The position numbers and the translations under genes are program-made. Source: Alteromonas gilva (GTDB taxonomy: Bacteria > Pseudomonadota > Gammaproteobacteria > Enterobacterales > Alteromonadaceae). Taken from it: a stretch of DNA of 64,000 nt. The DNA lies in assembly GCF_028595265.1 (NCBI RefSeq), contig NZ_JAQQXP010000001.1, forward strand, positions 1,798,001-1,862,000, written 5' to 3'. This document shows, one piece after another, positions 52,627-59,981 of the stretch (position 1 is its first letter; each line of letters opens with the position of its first letter). The notes under the pieces were generated by a model. That model ran no database searches. It was not told the DNA's origin and was given only the letters and a program-made list of their open reading frames with translations.

Positions 52627-52650
52627 ATACCTGGTTATGGTTTTAAATAC
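52627..52650 (-). promoter_or_regulatory. Shared 24-nt promoter element, copy 4
   Basis: Minus-strand pattern GTAT-N8-ATAA-N4-GTAT with one mismatch in the central half-site, 105 nt upstream of DUF3718-like paralogue 3. Confidence 0.6.
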
Positions 52651-52742
52651 CATTGACGGTAGTTAACTAATTACTTTTCTAAAAAAAAGACTATTTATTA
52701 ATAAGTTGCGGTGGAATTGCTACGCGTGCCTACGTTACCGTC

Positions 52743-53666
52743 TCAGGCGCGCTTTGACTCAGCAGTACTCGCTCTGAAGGACTGGGAGATAAACAATAAT
52801 TGTTCTCTTATCCAGCGGTGCGCTGGATCTTCATTGGCACTGACATGCCAGTAGAGGTAGTAATTGAGTGGTTGCATGGCGAAGGGCAATTCACTGACGG
52901 CCAAATCGTAGTGTTTGGCCAGGTGAAAAGGCAGACAGGCGAGCAAGTCGGTTTTTACCAATACGCTGGGAATGGTTAAAAAATGGTGGCTTTGCATAAC
53001 AATTCGACGTTGTTGACCAAGGCGGGCCAGTTCGATATCAAGTTCACAAGGCTCCCCCTGACGTGGCGTCACATTGATATGGCTATGGCTAAGAAAGCTT
53101 TGTAAGGTCAGCGGTGAATCAAATGCAGGATGGCCGGGACGGCCAACTACCACCAAACGGTCTTCCGCAATAATGTGTTTTACCAGATACGGATCGGTGA
53201 GTGGGTTACTGTCGGTGTAGAAATCCAATTGACCGCTGGCCAGCGCGTTGACGACGTTTTTTTTATCGACATCATAATTATTGATGGCAATAGACGGTGC
53301 CTGACCACTGATACTGGCAATCAGGCGGGGAAGTATGCTGGCCTCAATTAAATCCCGACAGGCAAACTGGAAGGTTTTCTCGGCCGTTGCCGGGTTAAAC
53401 TCGCGGCTCTGTAAAACGCTGTTTCGTAGTAAGTCCAATGCTTGTCTGGCAGGCCCGATGAGGTTTTGTGCTACTGGCGTCGGCGTCATTATATGGCCCG
53501 TTCTGACAAAAAGCGGATCGTTAAGCAGGTCGCGCAAGCGCGCCAGGGAATTGCTCACTGCAGGTTGAGTAATACATAAAATATCTGCCGCGCGGGTTAA
53601 ATTACCAGCGGTGTAAATGGCATCGAAAACGGCGAAAAGGTTTAGATCTATTCGATTAAGATTCAT
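52743..53666 (-). CDS. LysR-type transcriptional regulator (NodD/LeuO-like subgroup)
   Basis: This 307-residue protein starts MNLNRIDLNLFAVFDAIYTA and continues with NLTRAADILCITQPAVSNSL and LRDLLNDPLFVRTGHIMTPT, the signature of the NodD/LeuO/NahR subgroup. The effector domain contains DFYTDSNPLTDPYL. The inducer is unknown. The ATG at 53666 is preferred over an upstream one at 53708 because the family motif begins there. It lies upstream of the DUF3718-like genes on the same strand and is a possible, unproven, candidate for the factor binding their shared element. Confidence 0.85.
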   Translation of the reverse strand: MNLNRIDLNLFAVFDAIYTAGNLTRAADILCITQPAVSNSLARLRDLLNDPLFVRTGHIMTPTPVAQNLIGPARQALDLLRNSVLQSREFNPATAEKTFQFACRDLIEASILPRLIASISGQAPSIAINNYDVDKKNVVNALASGQLDFYTDSNPLTDPYLVKHIIAEDRLVVVGRPGHPAFDSPLTLQSFLSHSHINVTPRQGEPCELDIELARLGQQRRIVMQSHHFLTIPSVLVKTDLLACLPFHLAKHYDLAVSELPFAMQPLNYYLYWHVSANEDPAHRWIREQLLFISQSFRASTAESKRA

Positions 53667-53812
53667 TAAGTAGCGGCCCTCAACCTGTTGAGTAGCTGCT
53701 ATTATCAAGGATACTGATGGGAAATCAATATTTCTATTAAGCTAGCTTATTGTTGTGATACCAATACGACTCGGCCTTACAGCGAGCCTGCGCTTCTCCT
53801 TCACTTATATTA

Positions 53813-53837
53813 ACAGGCCGGTAAAATACCGGCCTGT
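53813..53837 (-). terminator. Hairpin after the entericidin-like gene
   Basis: ACAGGCCGGTA/TACCGGCCTGT, a perfect 11-bp stem with a 3-nt loop, begins 9 nt after the stop codon. Only a short T-rich tail follows on the minus strand. Confidence 0.65.
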
Positions 53838-53845
53838 ATTAAAGG

Positions 53846-53998
53846 TTAATTTGACGCGTCTTGTGCTGCGTCCTCAATGCCTTCGCCGGCAGACTGAACA
53901 TCTTCACCAAGACCTTCAACGGTTGCGCAGCCGCCCAGAATACTCAGTGTGGCAAATGTGCTGATCAACAGCATTTGGCGTAGTTTTCGACTTATCAT
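53846..53998 (-). CDS. Entericidin-like small lipoprotein
   Basis: This 50-residue lipoprotein has a hydrophobic signal ending in the lipobox ILGGC. A short mature tail of about 27 residues follows (ATVEGLGEDVQSAGEGIEDA), the usual form of the entericidin A/B family. These are stress-related membrane lipoproteins; EcnB is linked to bacteriolysis in E. coli. ATGs at 54001 and 53998 both follow AGGAG; the second is better spaced. It lies 19-21 nt after mscS on the same strand, so it is probably its operon partner. It is too short for standard ORF calling. Confidence 0.75.
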   Translation of the reverse strand: MISRKLRQMLLISTFATLSILGGCATVEGLGEDVQSAGEGIEDAAQDASN

Positions 53999-54019
53999 CA
54001 TCTTTCTCCTGTGGTGTAG

Positions 54020-54997
54020 TTAACGGTTGGATGGTTCATCGGCTGAACCAGTGTCGTCATGCTCCGAATGATTAGCAGACTCAGTTGAGCCTTCAGCGGT
54101 GCGCGACGAGCCTTTGAGCATGGTATTTAATTTCTCGCCGCCTTTGGCGCCAAAATCCAACGTTCGGATAGGGAACGGGATCAGGATATCGGCGTCTTTA
54201 AGTGCCTTATTGATGGCCACAATGGCGTTGTGCCGTGCCGTCATAAAGCCCGGCTCGCCGGGGTATTCGATCCAAAACCAAACCAGCAGGTTAATGCTGC
54301 TATCGCCAAACGAAGAAGCAAACACGCCAGTGTCGTCTTTGTCGATAACAAACTCCAGTTCCTTTATGGCCTTTGTGAGCACCTCGGCGGCTACCTGCGG
54401 ATCGTCTGCATAAGAAATGCCCACCGGCACTTCAATGCGTCGTTTACGGTTCACGCTGTAGTTGGTCAGAATATTTCTAAACAGTATTTTGTTGGGAATA
54501 ATCTCGCGCTGACCGAAAAACGTCATGACATTGGTGTTACGCAGATTTATTGACTCTACTTTACCAAATACACTTTCCGCCTCTATAACATCGCCAATTT
54601 GGAAGGGTTTGCGGATGCCCATGGCAATGCCAGCGATTAAATTCTCGGTCATATCCTGAAAGGCAAAACCAATTGCCAGACCGATAATACCCGCACCAGC
54701 CAGTAACGATGTTACGGTGCCGCGCAGGCCTACAAAATCCAGAGCAATAAAAATGCCGACTGTTGCAACGGCGACTTTACTGATGGAGGTCAGCAGGTCA
54801 ACAATTTGTTTCGAATCAAAGGTTCGGCCGAGCAAGCGTTTGGCGATGTTACCAATGACTTTAGCGGCGATACCAAATGCAATGGCAATGCAAATGGCAA
54901 CAGCTATATTAGGCAGGTGTTTAATGCTGGCTTCGAGCCAGGTCACTAGCTTTTCGTTTATGAGTTGCCAGAAAGTATCGATTTGTAGTGGTTTCAT
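54020..54997 (-). CDS. MscS-family mechanosensitive channel
   Basis: This 325-residue protein has a first TM at about residues 27-50 and further helices near 75-95 and 100-130. The pore-lining segment LLAGAGIIGLAIGFAFQDMTENLIAG is MscS-like, followed by the beta domain (GDVIEAESVFGKVESINLRNT) and a charged Ser/Glu-rich tail. It relieves turgor on hypo-osmotic shock. An entericidin-like lipoprotein gene follows, giving a plausible envelope-stress pair. Confidence 0.9.
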   Translation of the reverse strand: MKPLQIDTFWQLINEKLVTWLEASIKHLPNIAVAICIAIAFGIAAKVIGNIAKRLLGRTFDSKQIVDLLTSISKVAVATVGIFIALDFVGLRGTVTSLLAGAGIIGLAIGFAFQDMTENLIAGIAMGIRKPFQIGDVIEAESVFGKVESINLRNTNVMTFFGQREIIPNKILFRNILTNYSVNRKRRIEVPVGISYADDPQVAAEVLTKAIKELEFVIDKDDTGVFASSFGDSSINLLVWFWIEYPGEPGFMTARHNAIVAINKALKDADILIPFPIRTLDFGAKGGEKLNTMLKGSSRTAEGSTESANHSEHDDTGSADEPSNR

Positions 54998-55358
54998 AAG
55001 GTGTTGTGTGCCCCGGTATTACATGCCAGCCACGCAATGGCTGACGCTTTAAAATTGTTGTGTGTTCGCTGCTTAGTGATTCGTCGCGATAATTTCACCA
55101 GCAGTTGCAATAATCTCACCAGTACCTATTCATTTTAAGTGTCTGATATTTTTGATAAATATTTTTATTTTATAATTTGGGAGGATTTGATTGGTAAATA
55201 TTTACCTGATTAAAGTAAAAATTTACGCAGTAACAAAGGCCAGGGGCTTATTGGGTTGCAACCTTTGTTTACAGTATTGCCGGAAAGTTAATCCATCGTA
55301 GCTTTCAGCCGTACACAATATAACGTAAGGTCAACGCTACATACCAAAGGAGGTCACT
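54998..55358. other. 361-nt divergent intergenic region (mscS / phhB)
   Basis: No gene is visible. It holds paired GTAAA-N2-TTTAC palindromes (55194-55226), an 8-bp inverted repeat AACAAAGG/CCTTTGTT (55232-55269) and a GGTTGCAACC palindrome (55254-55263). An AAAGGAGG ribosome site precedes phhB. Confidence 0.6.
55194..55226. promoter_or_regulatory. Twin palindromes GTAAATATTTAC and GTAAAAATTTAC
   Basis: Two near-identical 12-nt dyads (55194-55205 and 55215-55226) have centres 21 bp apart, two helical turns, as expected for cooperative binding by a dimeric regulator. The spacer (2 nt) does not match the TyrR box (TGTAAA-N6-TTTACA). The target could be phhB, mscS or both. Confidence 0.5.
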
Positions 55359-55667
55359 ATGGCTGTAAAATTAAATGATGCCGAAATCGCAGAGCAACTT
55401 GATGGATTAAACGTGAGTGCCGATAAGAGCAGTCACTGGCGCCTCGACGGTGATGCCATTACCCGAACATTCGAGTTTAAAAACTTTATCAGCGCGTTTG
55501 GGTGGATGTCGCAAATGGCGATATGGGCAGAGAAGCTGACTCATCATCCCGAATGGTTTAATGTTTATAATAAAGTAGAAGTTAAACTTACCACCCACGA
55601 TGTAGACGGTCTGAGTGAGTTGGATTTTAAACTGGCGCAAAAGATGAACCGACATTTCGCCGGTTAA
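55359..55667 (+). CDS. phhB: Pterin-4-alpha-carbinolamine dehydratase
   Basis: This 102-residue protein matches the PCD/DCoH family. The fold has [21 protein letters not shown] and the active-site motif [21 protein letters not shown], with the catalytic His pair. It dehydrates 4a-hydroxytetrahydropterin for phenylalanine hydroxylase recycling, or acts in other pterin or Moco-related roles. No phhA lies next to it. A strong AAAGGAGG site precedes the ATG. Confidence 0.9.
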   Translation: MAVKLNDAEIAEQLDGLNVSADKSSHWRLDGDAITRTFEFKNFISAFGWMSQMAIWAEKLTHHPEWFNVYNKVEVKLTTHDVDGLSELDFKLAQKMNRHFAG

Positions 55668-55764
55668 CGCCTGATCAAAAGCGATGGTGTCGTACGATAA
55701 ATGGTCGTAATGGTGAGTGTTTGACCGCTTAGTCAAAAAAATGAAACAATTCATCAAAGAGCGC

Positions 55765-55792
55765 TTGCCAAGACACTTTCCCTATGTATAAT
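55765..55792 (+). promoter_or_regulatory. Promoter of the initiator tRNA operon
   Basis: TTGCCA (-35) and TATAAT (-10) with 16-nt spacing, followed by a GC-containing discriminator (ACGCACC). The predicted start is near 55799, about 60 nt before the first tRNA. The short GC discriminator fits stringently controlled stable-RNA promoters. Confidence 0.8.
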
Positions 55793-55858
55793 ACGCACCA
55801 CTTGAGCAGCAGCATTGGTACAACGTACTTGTCTTTGCAGCACTCAAACCAGTTCAGT

Positions 55859-55935
<77 letters not shown>

Positions 55936-56028
55936 CATTAAAAATGGTGTTCTCATGGAACAGTATTTTTCAAAAGAATTGTTCTTCAGCACAATTCGAA
56001 TTTAAGCTGAAAAAACAAACGAAACAGA

Positions 56029-56105
<77 letters not shown>

Positions 56106-56110
56106 CATTT

Positions 56111-56138
56111 AAGGCCTCGATTACTCGAGGCCTTTTTT
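56111..56138 (+). terminator. Terminator of the tRNA operon
   Basis: AAGGCCTCGA/TCGAGGCCTT 10-bp stem with a 4-nt loop followed by T residues, 5 nt after the second tRNA CCA. Confidence 0.9.
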
Positions 56139-56240
56139 GTTGCTGGGTAATTTCATTTTTGCTGATTATCTTTTTCTGGCTACCACGGCTCCCCAAACAA
56201 GTAGGGAAGTGCCTTGCGTAGCACAAGGCACCTTTTATTA

Positions 56241-58358
56241 TCAGAACTGATAAGTCACGCCCAGATTAGCCGTGGTACCAAGCCCTTTAATGTTATATCC
56301 ACCGTAGGTATAAGACTGGGCGCGCGCGGGGTAATAATCACTGTTGAATAAGTTTTCAATGCCCATGAAGGCATTCCAATTGTCTGCAAACTGATATTGT
56401 CCGCTGAGATTGACAATGTTGTAACTTGAGATGGGGCCTTGATCACCCACGTAGTCACCTTCGCTGTTAGGTTCAAAGCGCTTACGATTGCCAACATAGA
56501 GATAGCTTACCGTCAACGACAGGGTGTCCATTGGCTTCCAATTCAGATTGGCCGTCGCTTTGGGGGGACTAATCTGGCGCGAGCCTAAATAAATGTCTGC
56601 TTCGGTGTTTTTTCCTTCAACATAGCTGTAGGTTGCCAGCAAGGATAAAGAAGGCGAAAACTGATAGTCGACTAACCCTTCGTAGCCCCAAATTTCTTGT
56701 GGTGCCCGCACAGGCTCATACACACCGGTGACCTCGTTGAAACTATTGGAGGTACCTAGCTCTGATGTGCTTCTGTAAGCCGCAACCTCAAAACGAACTT
56801 TCTCAAACGTTGAGTTAAAGCCGATTTCATAATTATCAATGATTGACGCTTCAGTCTGAATAAGGCCGATATCTGTCACCGTAGCCGCGCGTAACAAACG
56901 CCCAATATCAGCAATGTCAGACCCTTGTGAATAGTTTATGAATGGACTGAATTTATCACTGAAGTTGTATTTAAACGCTAAGTTATAGGTCGTCGCATCA
57001 TAGTCAATGGTATCGCCTTTAACCTCGACGGGTACCGAACACTGGGTAGCAGAGCGACAAACTTTTAACGTTTCATAATCATCCACAGTGAGATCAATGT
57101 TTTCCTTTCTCACGCCTGCCTTGACAATAAAATCGTCACTGATTACCCACTTGGTTTGTAAAAAGCCAGCGAGGCTTTGCATATCCATTTCGGGCACCCA
57201 AATACGCCCATCGACTAAGGGTTGCGAGGTGATGTCGTTCAGGGCGTCGATACCATAAATAAAGGTCGCTTCTATGTTGTCAAAGTCGACAGCCGTATTA
57301 AAAGTGGCACGCGCGCCTTTTTTCTCTGATCGAATGATAGATTGTCCACCGCTATAACCCTCGTCCGGATTTGCCAAATTAGGTGAAAAGAAAAACACGT
57401 TTTCGATATCCTGAGCATAAACATCCAGTGTCATGCCGCTATTTGCAAAAATATTACTGTCAGAGTACTTAAGGGTAATATTTTCATTGCCGTCCGGACC
57501 CTGGGGCTTCCCCTGTTTTTGCAATGCTTCTGGCACATGAATGGCAAACGTTTTTTGCCCTTCGTTGATATCGCCGACTACGTCACCCAGGTCGGTCTTT
57601 TGCTGAGAACTAAAAAAGTTATAGCTGAATTGTAAACGCTTTTCCTCATCAATCTCATAGCCAAGTTTAGTGAAGTAGTTTTCGGTTACGGTGTCAGACA
57701 GGCCATACTGCAGGCCCAGAATATCTCCCTCAGCATCGCGCTGAACGCCGTTCTCTTCGTAGCTGGCGGTGACTAAGTAATCAATGTTACCGACTTTGCC
57801 GTTGACCCCGGCGGAGAATCGCGCGCCGGCGGACTCTTGCAGCTTTACTGCACTGAAACGGGACGACAAACTCACTTGTCCTGCATGCTCCCCCTGCGTC
57901 GAGGCTTGCTTAGTAATGTAGTTTATGATGCCGCCTGAGGCTCCATTCCCATATACCGATGTTGCGCCTTTAATTACTTCGATACGCGCCAGGGCACTGG
58001 GATCAATGGTTTTCACGCCGAGTGAGCCGTTTCTAAGCGGCGTAGATTGCGGTACACCGTCGATCATCACCAGGGGAGCTCTGCCTCGTAATGATTGTCC
58101 TGTGTTACTTGAACTTCCCGTATCAGGAGCAAGTCCTGGCACAACCTGAGCAAGCAGACTCTGTAGTTCAGGGTTGACCATTAAATGTTCTTCAATTTGC
58201 TTTTGAGAGATAACAGTAATCGAGGTGGGCACTTCGTCAATGCTTTCTATAACACGGCTTCCGGAGACGATAATGCGTTCAATGCCTGGGTCAGATTCAC
58301 TTGCAACAACACAACTGCTAACGGCCAATGCGACCAGTGAAAGGGAAGGTTTAAACAT
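56241..58358 (-). CDS. TonB-dependent siderophore receptor
   Basis: This 705-residue outer-membrane receptor has a short signal peptide, then plug motifs SGSRVIESIDEVPTSITVI, LRGRAPLVMIDGVPQ and IEVIKGATSVYGNGASGGIIN, and a barrel ending in Phe. The plug is of the catecholate/hydroxamate siderophore type. The ATG has AGGAGTATC upstream. A perfect-arm Fur box lies 72 nt before it, so it is iron-repressed. The preceding PepSY gene on the same strand is a natural functional partner. Confidence 0.9.
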   Translation of the reverse strand: MFKPSLSLVALAVSSCVVASESDPGIERIIVSGSRVIESIDEVPTSITVISQKQIEEHLMVNPELQSLLAQVVPGLAPDTGSSSNTGQSLRGRAPLVMIDGVPQSTPLRNGSLGVKTIDPSALARIEVIKGATSVYGNGASGGIINYITKQASTQGEHAGQVSLSSRFSAVKLQESAGARFSAGVNGKVGNIDYLVTASYEENGVQRDAEGDILGLQYGLSDTVTENYFTKLGYEIDEEKRLQFSYNFFSSQQKTDLGDVVGDINEGQKTFAIHVPEALQKQGKPQGPDGNENITLKYSDSNIFANSGMTLDVYAQDIENVFFFSPNLANPDEGYSGGQSIIRSEKKGARATFNTAVDFDNIEATFIYGIDALNDITSQPLVDGRIWVPEMDMQSLAGFLQTKWVISDDFIVKAGVRKENIDLTVDDYETLKVCRSATQCSVPVEVKGDTIDYDATTYNLAFKYNFSDKFSPFINYSQGSDIADIGRLLRAATVTDIGLIQTEASIIDNYEIGFNSTFEKVRFEVAAYRSTSELGTSNSFNEVTGVYEPVRAPQEIWGYEGLVDYQFSPSLSLLATYSYVEGKNTEADIYLGSRQISPPKATANLNWKPMDTLSLTVSYLYVGNRKRFEPNSEGDYVGDQGPISSYNIVNLSGQYQFADNWNAFMGIENLFNSDYYPARAQSYTYGGYNIKGLGTTANLGVTYQF

Positions 58359-58429
58359 GATACTCCTAAAAAGAAAAAGTTAGCTAAAGGTGGCGGGTAT
58401 ACTAAAGATAGGAAATGACAATGTAAAGC

Positions 58430-58450
58430 TAATGATAATTATTATCATTA
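58430..58450 (-). promoter_or_regulatory. Fur box upstream of the siderophore receptor
   Basis: TAATGATAA and TTATCATTA (9-bp perfect arms, 3-nt spacer) match the Fur consensus GATAATGATAATCATTATC well. The right end overlaps the PepSY stop codon (58448-58450), so the receptor can be transcribed from its own iron-regulated promoter. Confidence 0.88.
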
Positions 58451-59524
58451 GCGTTTGGATTTTGTGCGCTTTAACCAGAAGTAAATGCCAGAAGCGGCGA
58501 AAAAACACGGTAGCAGTGCAATCACAAACCACAGTAGCTGGATAACAGGACCTGCAAAGTCGCCAATGTGAAACTTGTATTTAAAGTGCCATACCTGCGT
58601 CGTAAAATTTGCTTTTGAAGCGTCATAATACCCTGTGACACGGCCGGAGTAAGGATCTGCCCATACCCAGCTGTACGCATGGGATTCTCCTGGGTTTTGC
58701 ATTCTAAAACCCAGATGATCACCGGCTTTTTGCGGGAGATAGATACGAAATAGTGTCGCGGCGGGAAACACGTTCATCGCATGTGCGAAAGCAATGTCTA
58801 CTTCTGGCGGCTCTGGTTGCGCTGTCGCTGTCAATGGGGCTGGAACTGGCCTTGTTTCAATCTCAGAAAAAGTAATGGTTTCAACCACTTTTTGCGTAGC
58901 GTCTTGCCAGTTGAAAGCTATACCGGCAAAGGTAATCATGATTAAAGGTACCATCATATAAACCCCAACGACGGTGTGCAGTTGATAAACAAGAATACGA
59001 AACTTGGCGCGGGGGTTTATCGCTAATCGCTTGATTCTTTTTTTCGGTTTAACCCACAGATAAAAGCCAATTAAGATCTCTACAATAAATGCGAGCGCAC
59101 AGATGGAAACCCAGTTTCTCAGAGGCTTTTGATTATCGCTATCTTGATACAGCAGCCAGCGATGCAAGGACATGGTGAATCCGTACAGCGTAGAATAATA
59201 GTCATATTGATGCAGTATTTCAGAGGTATAAGGGTCAACACTGACATACTGGTTATTAGCCAGTTTTAATTGCCAGGCCAATGTCGAGTCTGACTCTGGC
59301 ATCAGCAGTTCTACGCGTTGTTGAGTTTGCCTTTCAACGCGGGAAATAACGTCTGAAAAGGACAGGGGTGCAGATTGGGATTGGACCTGCCACTTGTCTG
59401 GCTGTAAAAATGTCTGAAGATCTTTGGCGTAGACTAAAATGGCACCAGACACGCTCATACATACGATGAACAGTCCAAACAATAATGCCAGCCAGAGATG
59501 TAACTGTCGTAACCACCGCTTCAA
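58448..59524 (-). CDS. PepSY-associated membrane protein (PiuB/FoxB-like)
   Basis: This 358-residue inner-membrane protein has four helices: a first near residues 8-33 (HLWLALLFGLFIVCMSVSGAI), others near 140-160 and 190-215, and a last at 330-350. Conserved His residues and PepSY-like segments lie between them. Members such as FoxB and PiuB accompany TonB siderophore receptors and are thought to reduce Fe(III)-siderophores in the periplasm. The start is a TTG with AAGG 7 nt upstream. The gene ends in the Fur box of the receptor gene that follows. Confidence 0.83.
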   Translation of the reverse strand: MKRWLRQLHLWLALLFGLFIVCMSVSGAILVYAKDLQTFLQPDKWQVQSQSAPLSFSDVISRVERQTQQRVELLMPESDSTLAWQLKLANNQYVSVDPYTSEILHQYDYYSTLYGFTMSLHRWLLYQDSDNQKPLRNWVSICALAFIVEILIGFYLWVKPKKRIKRLAINPRAKFRILVYQLHTVVGVYMMVPLIMITFAGIAFNWQDATQKVVETITFSEIETRPVPAPLTATAQPEPPEVDIAFAHAMNVFPAATLFRIYLPQKAGDHLGFRMQNPGESHAYSWVWADPYSGRVTGYYDASKANFTTQVWHFKYKFHIGDFAGPVIQLLWFVIALLPCFFAASGIYFWLKRTKSKR

Positions 59525-59981
59525 AATAATGCCTTTTTTCTGGTTAAATGCGAATAATATCTATTTACATTTGAAGGTCAACCTTAAATAAGGACTAATA
59601 ATTTAGGCGTAATAGATAAAACTCTTATTTGCCATATACTTAGCATTAAGTTCACAAATGGTGAATGTACAGGGTCAGGCTAGACCCAAATACTATGACG
59701 GTCTCCCCGATGGAGTCTCTGTGGCTGTAAATGCCATTATTGGTCGCTTATATGTGCGAACTGGTCTTATCCCATCGGTTAGGACCAAGTATAAACTCGA
59801 TTTTTGAAGTCGATTCTTTATAATTGCCTAATGACTTAAAATAACACACAAGATGGCTCATGAGTTGATGGTTGCGTTTGCATCCAGTTCAGGCTTGGAT
59901 AGGGTAAGTTGTTGTTAGGATAATAGTGGCTGGCATCTGGCATAGAGGCTGAGTTAGCGCTGTACTTGAAGGCCCCGGATA
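59525..59981. other. 457-nt intergenic region before the MHYT hybrid kinase gene
   Basis: This divergent gap holds no credible gene. A possible weak sigma-54 promoter (TGGCTGGCATCTGGCA, 59927-59942) lies 40 nt before the hybrid kinase ATG. An AT-rich stretch near 59540-59570 could include the PepSY promoter, but no convincing Fur box is present there. Confidence 0.5.
59927..59942 (+). promoter_or_regulatory. Possible weak sigma-54 promoter
   Basis: TGGCTGGCATCTGGCA keeps the GG and GC invariants at 12-nt spacing but departs from TGGCAC-N5-TTGCA at three bases. It lies 40 nt upstream of the hybrid kinase ATG. It may be chance. Confidence 0.2.

Noticed and set aside
59540..59575. Possible Fur box upstream of the PepSY gene
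   Set aside because: Only about half of the 7-1-7 consensus positions match, compared with the near-perfect box at 58430.
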